DNA of 64,000 nt from NCBI RefSeq assembly GCF_051628905.1, contig NZ_CP157575.1, positions 1,116,001 through 1,180,000 of the forward strand, read 5' to 3'. Source of the stretch: Asaia sp037151935 (GTDB lineage: Bacteria; Pseudomonadota; Alphaproteobacteria; Acetobacterales; Acetobacteraceae). The position numbers and the translations under genes were made by a program. Shown in pieces: positions 42,747 to 50,833 of this stretch. The notes beneath the pieces are model-generated. The model worked only from the letters and a program-made list of their open reading frames with translations. It searched no databases and was not told the DNA's origin. Numbering within the stretch: the stretch's first letter is position 1; every line of letters begins with the position of its first letter.

Positions 42747-44348
42747 TCAGCCCTCATTCTTCCTGGCGGGACGCACGAACAGTTCGCGCCCGCGCAGCAT
42801 GAAATCCCAGTAGAGGCGCGGCATGATCTTCTCTTTCAGAAACCAGGCCAGACGCGTGGGCTTCTTGCCGTTCAGTATCCAGCCCGGCAGGGTCGGCATC
42901 AGCTTGCCGCCATAGCCGAACTCGGCAAGCACGATCTTGCCGCGTTCGACGGTCAGCGGGCAGCCGCCATAGCCATCATAGGCGTAATCGAGCTTGCGAC
43001 CCGAAAGCTGGGCGATAAGGTTCTCGACAACGACGGGCGCCTGCTTGCGGGCGGCGGCTGCGGTCTTCGCGTTGCTGGTGCCTGCGACGTCACCCACGGC
43101 AAAGACGTTCGGAAAGGCCGTGTGCTGCATTGTGTCGGGATGAACGGATACGAAACCGTCCTGACCCGCCAGAGGCGAGGATTTGATCACATCGGGCGCC
43201 GTCTGGGGCGGCACGACATGCAGCATGTCGAATTTCCGCTCGATACGCTCGACGCCGTTTTCGGTCGTGCGTTCGAACGTCGCGATTTTGTTCTCGCCAT
43301 CGACTGCGACAAGACGCGATTTCAGCGTCAGATCGATGCTGTAGCCTTTGATATAATCCATCAGGGCAGGCACGAAATCGGCCACACCGAACAGGCTGGG
43401 CGTTGCTGTGTCAAAAGTGACCTGCACACGGCCCAGCACGCCTTTACGACGCCAGGCATCGCAGGCCAGATACATCGCCTTTTGCGGCGCGCCTGCGCAT
43501 TTGATGGGCATGGGCGGCTGGGTGAACAGGGCCGTTCCCTCTTCGAGCTTGCTCACCAACTCCCAGGTGTAAGGCGCCAGGTCGAAACGGTAGTTCGAGG
43601 TCACGCCATTCTTGCCCAGCGTCTCGGTCAGACCGGGAATAGCCGCCCAGTCGAGCTTGAGACCGGTGGCGACGACCAGCGCGTCGTAGAGTATCTCGCT
43701 GCCATCGCCGAGTTCGACGCTGTTCTGCTCGGGCTTGAACCCTGTCACCGCCTGACGGATCCAGCTCGCCCGTGCGGGGATAAGCCCTACCTCTGAGCGC
43801 CGCGTGTCCTTGGCCTCGAACACGCCGCCACCGACCAACGTCCATCCGGGCTGATAATAATGCTCGGTCGAGGGCTCGATGACGGCCACCAGCAGCTCGG
43901 GCCGACGGCGCAGCAGACTTGCCGCACAGGCCAGACCGCCTGCGCCGCCACCGACCACCACAACATCGAAACGCTGGCTCTTGGGGGCAGGCTCTTCCGT
44001 CTGGGCAGATGCCAGCTCGAACAGGTCGGAGGCGCGGCGGCCCGAGCGGCAATAGGCCAGAACCTTGCCTGTGTTGTCCGGCCCGATCATCTCGGCCAGA
44101 GTATGACGCATTACAGTGACGCTGTGCGCGTCGGGCGTGGCGCCCATCCGCACCGGAATATAAGCGAAAGCGAGGCCGCATTTCTCTGCGGCAACGCCCA
44201 GATCGGCAACGTTGGGCTGGTCCTTCTCCTCGCCGTCAGGGCGGGTCGAGATGATGGCGGTGAAGCCCTGCTCCTTGAGGGCGGGAAGATCTTCGACCCG
44301 GATCTGGGGCGATACGGCGAAATGCGCTGTGAGAAAACGAAGGGACAT
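42747..44348 (-). CDS. Phosphatase-like/sulfide:quinone oxidoreductase fusion
   Basis: A 533-residue two-domain protein. Residues 1-112 form a DUF442/TIGR01244 domain of the tyrosine phosphatase fold with the CX5R loop CRSGRRA (Cys100), thought to handle sulfane sulfur in such fusions. From residue 127 there is an SQR-like flavoprotein: VVVVGGGAGGLACA (FAD), YYQPGWTLVGGG, KCAGAPQKAMYLACD with a conserved SQR cysteine, FAVGDVAGTSNAKTAAAARKQAPVV and YGGCPLTVERGK. It would oxidise sulfide to persulfide and feed electrons to the quinone pool. The operon continues from the persulfide dioxygenase gene into the sulfite exporter. Such fusions are known in proteobacteria. Confidence 0.87.
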   Translation of the reverse strand: MSLRFLTAHFAVSPQIRVEDLPALKEQGFTAIISTRPDGEEKDQPNVADLGVAAEKCGLAFAYIPVRMGATPDAHSVTVMRHTLAEMIGPDNTGKVLAYCRSGRRASDLFELASAQTEEPAPKSQRFDVVVVGGGAGGLACAASLLRRRPELLVAVIEPSTEHYYQPGWTLVGGGVFEAKDTRRSEVGLIPARASWIRQAVTGFKPEQNSVELGDGSEILYDALVVATGLKLDWAAIPGLTETLGKNGVTSNYRFDLAPYTWELVSKLEEGTALFTQPPMPIKCAGAPQKAMYLACDAWRRKGVLGRVQVTFDTATPSLFGVADFVPALMDYIKGYSIDLTLKSRLVAVDGENKIATFERTTENGVERIERKFDMLHVVPPQTAPDVIKSSPLAGQDGFVSVHPDTMQHTAFPNVFAVGDVAGTSNAKTAAAARKQAPVVVENLIAQLSGRKLDYAYDGYGGCPLTVERGKIVLAEFGYGGKLMPTLPGWILNGKKPTRLAWFLKEKIMPRLYWDFMLRGRELFVRPARKNEG

Positions 44349-44399
44349 GAGCGTGCCTTTCTCTTGTCAGACTGTCTTGTTTGCCAGGGTCTTGAGAGC

Positions 44400-45326
44400 T
44401 TAGAGCGTGTCGAGCGGTATCTTGATGTAGCGCGTGCCGTTCTCTTCGGGTTCCGGCAGGCGCCCGCCGCGCATATTGATCTGGACGGACGGCATGATGA
44501 GATTCGGCAAGGACAATGTCGCATCACGTTTCGTGCGCATCTCTACGAACTCGTCTTCGCTCACTCCGTCATGCACATGCAGATTGTTCTCGCGCTGGGC
44601 GCCGATCGTGGTTTCCCAGGCGTAGAAGTCACGCCTTGGCGCCTTGTAGTCATGACAGAGGAAAAGCCGCGTTTCGCGGGGGAGCGATAGCAGCCGCCTG
44701 ATCGAACGATAGAGCTGCCTTGCGTCACCACCGGGAAAATCGGCGCGTGCCGTGCCGAAATCGGGCATGAACAGCGTATCGCCTATAAAGGCTGCATCTC
44801 CGATGACAAACGCCATATCGGCAGGCGTATGACCCGGCACATGCAGGGCAATTGCCTCGATTTCACCGATTCTGAAACCATCGCCATCTCTGAAAAGATG
44901 GTCGAACTGCGAACCGTCGCGCGCAAACCGGGTACCTGCGTTGAAAATCTTTCCGAAGACTTCCTGAACGCGTGTGATCTCGGCACCGATAGCCAGCTTG
45001 CCGCCGAGCTGCTCCTGTAGCCAGGGCGCTGCTGACAGGTGGTCGGCATGAGCATGGGTCTCCAGTTGCCAGACCACAGTGAGGTTTTCATTTTTTATGA
45101 AATCCAGAACAGCCTGAGCGCTTTGCGACGAAGTGCGCCCGGAAGCCGGATCGTAATCGAGCACGCTGTCGATCACGGCGGCTTCTCGCAGCACCGGATC
45201 GAAGACGATATGGGACGCTGTAAAGGTCGGTTCGTCAAAAAAGCTCTTGACCACAGGGCCGCGCCGCATGCCCTCGCGCGTCTCGCTTATAAGCTTCTCT
45301 GCCTTGTCTCTCTGGGCGTCATCCAT
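44400..45326 (-). CDS. MBL-fold persulfide dioxygenase (ETHE1/Blh type)
   Basis: A 308-residue metallo-beta-lactamase fold protein with one iron site. LETHAHADHLSAAPWL gives the HxHxDH motif, and ALHVPGHTPADMAFVIGDAAFIGDTLF plus FLCHDYKAP supply the remaining metal ligands. Its family oxidises glutathione persulfide to sulfite. It is the first gene of a four-gene operon with the SQR fusion, sulfite exporter and fRMsr, and is divergent from a peroxiredoxin. The close family member Blh is controlled by ArsR-type BigR. Confidence 0.9.
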   Translation of the reverse strand: MDDAQRDKAEKLISETREGMRRGPVVKSFFDEPTFTASHIVFDPVLREAAVIDSVLDYDPASGRTSSQSAQAVLDFIKNENLTVVWQLETHAHADHLSAAPWLQEQLGGKLAIGAEITRVQEVFGKIFNAGTRFARDGSQFDHLFRDGDGFRIGEIEAIALHVPGHTPADMAFVIGDAAFIGDTLFMPDFGTARADFPGGDARQLYRSIRRLLSLPRETRLFLCHDYKAPRRDFYAWETTIGAQRENNLHVHDGVSEDEFVEMRTKRDATLSLPNLIMPSVQINMRGGRLPEPEENGTRYIKIPLDTL

Positions 45327-45342
45327 GATATCGCTCCCCGCA

Positions 45343-45384
45343 TTTACATATATCGCGAATATGATATTTCGCCATTTATGTAAA
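45343..45384. promoter_or_regulatory. Nested dyads in the divergent sulfur-detox promoter region
   Basis: TTTACATA (45343-45350) and TATGTAAA (45377-45384) form a perfect inverted repeat 26 bases apart. It surrounds an AT-CGCG-AT centred site, ATATATCGCGAATAT (45348-45362). The region sits between the persulfide dioxygenase and peroxiredoxin genes. The ArsR protein encoded at 46068 is the likely ligand; BigR-type operators look similar. Confidence 0.55.
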
Positions 45385-45435
45385 AATGATAAGTCCTGAC
45401 GTCAAGAAACGCTTTCTTAAAGATGAGGACACACA

Positions 45436-46071
45436 GTGGAGGACGCATTGACCGTTATGCCGCCGACGCTAGGATCGAAAGCCCCAAACTTCCGCGCGCG
45501 TACGACGCAAGGCATGGTAACGCTTGGAGATTACCGCGGGCGCTGGGTGGTGCTCTTCTCTCACCCTGCCGATTTCACGCCAGTATGCACAAGCGAGTTC
45601 ATGGCTTTCGCGAACGCCCAGGATGAGTTCGAGTCGCTGAATTGCCAGTTGATGGGGCTGTCCGTCGACAGTCTTCCCTCTCATCTTGCCTGGTTGGACG
45701 CCATCCGAAGGGAGCTTGGCGTGAGCATACGCTTCCCGGTGATCGAGGATCCGTCAATGGCGGTGGCGCGCGCCTATGGCATGCTCGATCAGAGCGCTGA
45801 AAACAGCAGCACGGTCCGGTCGAGCTTCATTATCGATCCCGAAGGTATCATTCAGACCGTCCTGACCTATCCGCTTTCGGTGGGGCGATCGGTCAGCGAG
45901 ATCCTGCGGACAGTGAGAGCCCTGCAGCATTCGACCCGCACCCACTCCCTCGCCCCGGAAAACTGGCAGCCGGGAGAACAGGTCTTCGAACCTTCCGCAC
46001 TCATTTCCGATGATGTTTCGATGCAGGATTCCCCGCTCTGGTTCTATCGCTTCAGAGGGGACCAGCCATGA
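45436..46071 (+). CDS. 1-Cys peroxiredoxin (Prx6 type)
   Basis: A 211-residue peroxiredoxin that reduces peroxides. The active site is HPADFTPVCTSEF with the peroxidatic Cys51; SVDSLPSHLAWLDAI and FIIDPEGIIQTVLTYP and GRSVSEILRTVRALQ are typical of the Prx6/AhpC-like group with a long carboxyl extension. There is no resolving cysteine at the usual carboxyl site. The GTG start follows GAGGA at good spacing. It is divergent from the persulfide dioxygenase and overlaps the ArsR gene by four bases. It may be induced by sulfide or oxidants. Confidence 0.9.
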   Translation: MEDALTVMPPTLGSKAPNFRARTTQGMVTLGDYRGRWVVLFSHPADFTPVCTSEFMAFANAQDEFESLNCQLMGLSVDSLPSHLAWLDAIRRELGVSIRFPVIEDPSMAVARAYGMLDQSAENSSTVRSSFIIDPEGIIQTVLTYPLSVGRSVSEILRTVRALQHSTRTHSLAPENWQPGEQVFEPSALISDDVSMQDSPLWFYRFRGDQP

Positions 46072-46433
46072 AGCCTGCGTTGAAAGAAAATCTGGCGCCC
46101 CTTCTCGAGCGCCTGCGTCTCTACAACCAGGCACAGCGCCTGGTGATCCTCGCCGCCCTGTGTGCGCAGCCAAGATCCGTCTCTGAAATCGAACGCGAGA
46201 CCGGAATCGGCCAGCCTGCCCTGTCGCAACAGCTCGGGGAACTGAGACGCGCCGGGCTGATCTCGGCCAGACGCGAGGCGCGCGAGGTGGTGTATGATTT
46301 TGCCTCTCCGGGTGAGAAATTCAGGGCTGAGATCATCCTCTCGCTGTTAAAAGGCGGAAGCGACTCGCTTGGACAGGTTGCGATGTCTCCCGGCCATGTG
46401 GGGGCACAGTTCGCCTCGATCATAAGCGACTGA
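46068..46433 (+). CDS. ArsR family transcriptional regulator
   Basis: A 121-residue winged helix repressor: QRLVILAALC, SVSEIERETGIGQPALSQQLGELRRAGLISARREAREVVYDF. It is coupled to the peroxiredoxin gene by an ATGA overlap. By position it should control the divergent sulfide/persulfide genes, as BigR/SqrR do. Those sensors use two cysteines; this protein shows only one (in LAALCAQ), so it may sense differently, by a mixed disulfide or by dimer crosslinks. That is inference. Confidence 0.85.
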   Translation: MKPALKENLAPLLERLRLYNQAQRLVILAALCAQPRSVSEIERETGIGQPALSQQLGELRRAGLISARREAREVVYDFASPGEKFRAEIILSLLKGGSDSLGQVAMSPGHVGAQFASIISD

Positions 46434-46483
46434 ACCCTGGCCGGGCCTGATTTGAGGCCTTTCAACATACAAGGAACAGCCTG

Positions 46484-47272
46484 TTGTCTTTACCGTCGAT
46501 CGTTCGACTGGCCTGGCAAATGCCCCTCTTGCTGGCCCTCACCTCGTGCTCCGTGAGCGGCGATGGCCTCGCTCCCGCCCTACCGGACGAACGGCTTGCG
46601 CTCGCCGCCCCGCCTGCTGCCCATAGCGCCGCCCAGGCCGAGGACGATCGTATCTTTCGTGAAACGCGCAGACTTGTCGGCACCCCGCGCTGGACTCTGG
46701 CCACAAGCGATGCCGACCTTCATCCTGCGGCCTTTCTCAGCCATTATTCCTGCGCGGTCGGTTTCACCCTCGATCTCGCGAAGGCGCCTCATCTCGCCCG
46801 GATCATGACCATCATCGCCAAGGCAGAGACACCGCGCACATCGGAAGAAAAACATTACTGGAAACGCGCGCGCCCCTTTATCGGCAATGATGCGCCGATC
46901 TGCGTGGCGCGCTCACCCGAGCTGAGCAAGAGCCCCTCCTATCCCTCCGGCCATACCATCGCGGGCTATTCGACAGCGCTCGTTCTGTCAGCACTCATGC
47001 CCGAACGGGCCGCACCGATCCTGCAACGCGGCCGGGTGATCGGCGAAAGCCGCATCATCTGCGGCGTGCATTGGGCGTCAGACGTCGCGGCGGGCTATCA
47101 GGCAGCAGGCGCCTTCGCGGTGGCCCTGCTGGAAGACCCGTCACTCCGGGCGCTCATGCCACAGGCACGCCAGGAACTGAGGAAAATGGCCGCAGAGAGC
47201 AGCCCGCCAGATCCGGCGCTCTGCGCGCTTGAGGCAGACGCCGCCGCGCATTCTCCTTTCAACCAGCCCTGA
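46484..47272 (+). CDS. Class A acid phosphatase (PAP2 family)
   Basis: A 262-residue exported phosphatase. The start is a TTG with AAGGA eight bases upstream; an ATG at 46520 is possible but would shorten the signal. The signal peptide ends at a lipobox-like LALTSC, so it could be a lipoprotein or be cut later. The three PAP2 motifs are complete: KHYWKRARP, PSYPSGH and SRIICGVHWASD. Such enzymes free phosphate from organic esters in the periplasm. It follows the ArsR gene by 50 bases and converges with cysNC. Confidence 0.87.
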   Translation: MSLPSIVRLAWQMPLLLALTSCSVSGDGLAPALPDERLALAAPPAAHSAAQAEDDRIFRETRRLVGTPRWTLATSDADLHPAAFLSHYSCAVGFTLDLAKAPHLARIMTIIAKAETPRTSEEKHYWKRARPFIGNDAPICVARSPELSKSPSYPSGHTIAGYSTALVLSALMPERAAPILQRGRVIGESRIICGVHWASDVAAGYQAAGAFAVALLEDPSLRALMPQARQELRKMAAESSPPDPALCALEADAAAHSPFNQP

Positions 47273-47287
47273 AACTGAGAGAGGCCG

Positions 47288-47320
47288 CCTGGGGGGTAGA
47301 AAAAGCTCTACCCTCCCAGG
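47288..47320. terminator. Convergent terminator hairpin
   Basis: CCTGGGGGGTAGA pairs with TCTACCCTCCCAGG with one bulge and a 6-base loop, between the acid phosphatase and cysNC genes. Confidence 0.7.
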
Positions 47321-47326
47321 AAGAGG

Positions 47327-49207
47327 TCAGCCTGCGACCTTTGACTTGATATACTCACGCAAGACGATCAGCGTGTCATCGAGCCCTGCTTCTGTCGTCA
47401 GTCGCAATGCGGGGGTTTCGGGTGCCTCATAAGGGGCCGAGATGCCCGTAAATTCGACAATCTTCCCCGCTCTAGCCGCAGCGTAAAGCCCCTTGGGATC
47501 GCGGCTTTCGCATAATTCGAGCGTCGCATCGACATGCACTTCGTGGAAGCCCTCTCCGACAATCTGTGCCGCCTGCGCCCGATCTTCGGCAAGGGGCGAT
47601 ACCAGCGCGACGATTACCACCTGTCCGCTTTCGGCCAGAATACGCGCAACATGGGCCGCTCTGCGTATGTTCTCTCGACGATCGGCAGCAGAAAAACCGA
47701 GATCGCTGCACAAACCGGCACGCAACGTGTCACCATCGAGCACGGTCGTGCGCAGCCCCTGCGCCACGAGTTCGGCCTCGGCAGCCCGCGCGACGGTGCT
47801 TTTGCCCGAACCGGGCAGGCCGGTCAGCCAGAAAACAGCCCCTTCATGACCATGCAGAGCGCGACGCTCGCCTGCCGTGACCTTGCTCGCCGTCGGGTGG
47901 ATGGCATGCGCACCATCCGGCAGTTCCGCCGCACCGAGAAGCGGCGCACCGCCTACGATACGCTGGAAACGATCGACGAGTACGCCACGACCATCGTTGT
48001 AGCCCGGCGCGAACGCGTCAAACAAAATGGCATGAGACGTGGCGAGCGTGATCTCGGCAAAACCATCCGGCGGCACTTCGTCTCCCGGCGAGAGCGTCAG
48101 ATCGTCCAGATTGACCACGGCGTCGATCGACGCCACAGTCACGTCATGCTCGGCGGTCGCCAGTCGCAGGGTAAAGCTTTCGCCCACACGCAGAGGCTCG
48201 CCACGCAGCCAGAACAGGCGCGTGCGGATACGGGCAGCACGAATCGGCGCCTTACCCGCTTCATGGGCATGAAAAAGCAGGTCACCACGATCCGGCACCA
48301 GATCTGGCTCCAGACGCAAGGCGATCGACTCACCGGCCCCGGCCATCGGGTTGACCGGTGCATGCCAGCGGCAGATTTCCGCCACTGTCGCCGTCTGACC
48401 CTGCGACCCGATCATGATGCGGTCGCCCGCACGGATGACGCCACGCTCGATGCGCCCTGCGACATAGCGCACATCATCGAAGCGATAGACATCCTGCACC
48501 GGCATACGAAAATCGAGTGCCAGACGCGAGGCGGGTGCAGGCACGGCTGCAAGCGCCTCAACGAGTGTCGGGCCGGTATACCAGGGCGCGCGCTCGGAGC
48601 GGCTGGCGATGTTGTCGCCATCGCGCGCCGATGCGGGTACGAAAGCCTCGACCGTAATTTCCAGTCGACCGAGCAGATCGCGTACATCGATCTCGGCCTG
48701 AGCGATCTTGGTCTGATCGAAATCGAGCAGATCGGATTTGTTCAGCAGCACGATGACATGACGAATGCCGATCAGGCGCAGCAACATGGCGTGGCGACGC
48801 GTCTGCTCCTGCGCACCTTCCAGCGCATCGACCACCAGCACGGCAGCCTCGGCATCGGCGGCGCCAGTGATCATGTTACGCAGAAACTGACGATGGCCCG
48901 GCGCGTCGACAATCACGAATTCACGCCCGCCCAGATGGAACGGGATACGCGTGGAGTCGACGGTCACGCCCTGATCGCGCTCGATCTGAAGGGAGTCGAG
49001 CAAGAAGCTCCATTCGACGGCCAGGCCGCGCTTGCGACTGCTCTCGACAATCTGGGCCAGCTTGCCATCCTGCAAGCTATCGGTGTCGTAAAGCAGACGC
49101 CCGATCAGAGTGGATTTGCCGTGATCGACATGGCCGACGATGACGATCGGCGTAGCGGCGGCCCGCAGCGAAGCGGGAAGGTCGTTGGTTGTCATGGTGT
49201 CGCCCAT
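47327..49207 (-). CDS. cysNC: Bifunctional sulfate adenylyltransferase subunit 1 / adenylylsulfate kinase (CysNC)
   Basis: A 626-residue fusion. The amino part is the CysN GTPase with GHVDHGKST (25-33), DAPGHRQF and NKSDL, which drives APS synthesis with CysD. The carboxyl 180 residues are an APS kinase with Walker A LTGLPGSGKST and DGDTLRAGLCSDLGFS, which makes PAPS. An ATG four codons in (49195) is an alternative start. It follows cysD by about four bases. The kinase is notable because the nearby reductase has APS-reductase features. Confidence 0.93.
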   Translation of the reverse strand: MGDTMTTNDLPASLRAAATPIVIVGHVDHGKSTLIGRLLYDTDSLQDGKLAQIVESSRKRGLAVEWSFLLDSLQIERDQGVTVDSTRIPFHLGGREFVIVDAPGHRQFLRNMITGAADAEAAVLVVDALEGAQEQTRRHAMLLRLIGIRHVIVLLNKSDLLDFDQTKIAQAEIDVRDLLGRLEITVEAFVPASARDGDNIASRSERAPWYTGPTLVEALAAVPAPASRLALDFRMPVQDVYRFDDVRYVAGRIERGVIRAGDRIMIGSQGQTATVAEICRWHAPVNPMAGAGESIALRLEPDLVPDRGDLLFHAHEAGKAPIRAARIRTRLFWLRGEPLRVGESFTLRLATAEHDVTVASIDAVVNLDDLTLSPGDEVPPDGFAEITLATSHAILFDAFAPGYNDGRGVLVDRFQRIVGGAPLLGAAELPDGAHAIHPTASKVTAGERRALHGHEGAVFWLTGLPGSGKSTVARAAEAELVAQGLRTTVLDGDTLRAGLCSDLGFSAADRRENIRRAAHVARILAESGQVVIVALVSPLAEDRAQAAQIVGEGFHEVHVDATLELCESRDPKGLYAAARAGKIVEFTGISAPYEAPETPALRLTTEAGLDDTLIVLREYIKSKVAG

Positions 49208-49210
49208 AGC

Positions 49211-50044
49211 TCAGAGATAGCCCGCAACGCGCAGACGCTCGAAAGCGTCTTCAGATTCATGGTCCATGGCGCGCCCGGCGCGCTCGGAGGTCTTGCTGTT
49301 TTCCAGTTCGGCAATGACTTCAGCCAAAGTCGAGGCATTGCTCTCGATAGGGCTTGTAATGTCCTGATCGCCGAGCGAGCGGTAGCGCTTGCCATTCTTG
49401 GCGAAATACAGATCGACCAGAGGAATGTTCTCACGCTCGATATAGCGCCAGATATCGATTTCGCGCCAGGAAAGCAGCGGATGCACACGGATATGCATGC
49501 CGTCTTCATAAGGCGTCGCGTACTGGTCCCAGAATTCGGGCGGCTGATTGCGTACATCCCAGCGATGACCGGCACCGCGCGGGCTGAACACGCGCTCTTT
49601 CGCGCGCGTTGCCTGCTCGTCACGACGGATACCGGCAATGACGCCGCGCAGCTTGTGCTTCTCGATAAGGCTGGCGAGGCCCGCCGTCTTGCGGGCCGCC
49701 GAGCGGGCCGCAGGCGGCAAAGAGGGGTCGATCTCTTCCACCGGCGGGCAATCGCCCAGCATCAGGTCGAGATTCCACTTCTTCGTGTATTCCTCACGAA
49801 AGGCGTACATCTCGGGAAATTTCTTGCCGGTATCGACATGCATGACCGGAAAGGGCACGCGGCCCATGAACGCCTTTCGGGCGAGCCAGACCATGACATT
49901 GCTGTCCTTGCCCAGAGACCAGAGCAGCGACAGCGGGCGCAGCTTGCGATAGGCTTCGCGAAGCACGAAAATGCTCTGCGCCTCGAGCTGATCGAGATCG
50001 TCCATGGCGCGCGGGGTCACCAGGTTGGGGGCCGCCAAACTCAT
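49211..50044 (-). CDS. cysD: Sulfate adenylyltransferase subunit 2
   Basis: A 277-residue CysD, the ATP-pyrophosphatase-type catalytic subunit that joins sulfate and ATP to APS. LSLLWSLGKDSNVMVWLARKAF is the PP-loop. FPVMHVDTGKKFPEMYAFR, GIRRDEQATRAKERVFSPR and ISFPLSW-like VHPLLSWREIDIWRY complete the family pattern. The ATG at 50044 follows GGAG; an upstream in-frame start would add a non-matching extension. It lies between cysH and cysNC on the same strand. Confidence 0.94.
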   Translation of the reverse strand: MSLAAPNLVTPRAMDDLDQLEAQSIFVLREAYRKLRPLSLLWSLGKDSNVMVWLARKAFMGRVPFPVMHVDTGKKFPEMYAFREEYTKKWNLDLMLGDCPPVEEIDPSLPPAARSAARKTAGLASLIEKHKLRGVIAGIRRDEQATRAKERVFSPRGAGHRWDVRNQPPEFWDQYATPYEDGMHIRVHPLLSWREIDIWRYIERENIPLVDLYFAKNGKRYRSLGDQDITSPIESNASTLAEVIAELENSKTSERAGRAMDHESEDAFERLRVAGYL

Positions 50045-50055
50045 GTTATGCTCCG

Positions 50056-50739
50056 TTATCGCGCAGGCAGATGAATGCCGCATTCTGTTTTGGTCTGACC
50101 GGCCCAGCGACCGGCTCTGGGGTCTTCGCCCTCGGCCACCGCGCGCGTGCAGGGCGCACAGCCGATGGAACGAAAGCCGAGGGCGGTCAAAGGATGGCGC
50201 GGCAAATTACGGCGCGTCATTTCCGTCTCGATCTGCGCACCCGTCCAGGCAGCAAGAGGGTTGATCTTGGCCCGTCGGTCATCAAGAGGCTCGAAAACGG
50301 GCATGGCGGCGCGGGTCGCGGCCTGACCGCGCTTGCGCCCCGTAATCCACGCATCGAAATCGTTCAAAGCGGCGTCCATCGGCTCCACCTTGCGCAGGGC
50401 GCAGCAGGCATCGGGATCGAAATCCGCCAGCATGTCCTGCGGGTCGCGATCATGCAGCGCCTTGTCGCTGGGGCCGACGGAACGCAGATTGGTCAGCCCG
50501 AGAAAACTGGCCAGCTCATCGCGATAAGCCAGCGTTTCGGGGAAATGACGGCGCGTTTCGAGAAAAAATATAGGGAAATCGGCGTCGATTTCGGCGATCA
50601 TTGCCAGAAGCAGGGCAGATTCGGCGCCGAAGGACGAGACAAGCGCCAGGCGCCCATGCAGCAGATCCATGGCGCGCGCCAGAATCCTGTCTTCAGGGGT
50701 CTTTTCGAGGATCTGCCGTTCTGTCTGGGTCAGGGCCAT
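50056..50739 (-). CDS. cysH: Phosphoadenylyl-/adenylyl-sulfate reductase with iron-sulfur cysteines
   Basis: A 227-residue reductase forming sulfite from activated sulfate using thioredoxin. The PP-loop is SSFGAES and the catalytic carboxyl Cys220 lies in ECGIH. It has Cys112-Cys113 (DACC) and Cys194-x-x-Cys197 (CAPC), the four ligands of a [4Fe-4S] cluster that marks APS reductases, whereas PAPS reductases of the E. coli type lack them. APS is thus the more likely substrate, although APS kinase is also encoded. It is first in the cysH-cysD-cysNC run. The ATG at 50739 is preferred over a GTG six codons earlier; neither has a strong ribosome site. Confidence 0.9.
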   Translation of the reverse strand: MALTQTERQILEKTPEDRILARAMDLLHGRLALVSSFGAESALLLAMIAEIDADFPIFFLETRRHFPETLAYRDELASFLGLTNLRSVGPSDKALHDRDPQDMLADFDPDACCALRKVEPMDAALNDFDAWITGRKRGQAATRAAMPVFEPLDDRRAKINPLAAWTGAQIETEMTRRNLPRHPLTALGFRSIGCAPCTRAVAEGEDPRAGRWAGQTKTECGIHLPAR

Positions 50740-50833
50740 GACTGAATAAATCCACACTAATAAATCGCTTATTGCGACGACATGCTCGACATAATACCTC
50801 AGACCGCGCCGTGCAATGGGTAATCTACGAACT

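Noticed and set aside
42747..43092. A separate glutathione-type reductase gene at the end of the SQR frame
   Set aside because: The frame is continuous with the SQR domain, and the cysteines at YGGCPL belong to that family.
46068..46433. BigR orthologue for the ArsR protein
   Set aside because: The sulfane sulfur sensor needs two conserved cysteines. Only one cysteine is visible, so I call it only ArsR family.
47534..50074. 846-residue open frame opposite cysNC and cysD
   Set aside because: It is antisense to two well-recognised enzymes and has low-complexity basic composition without domains.
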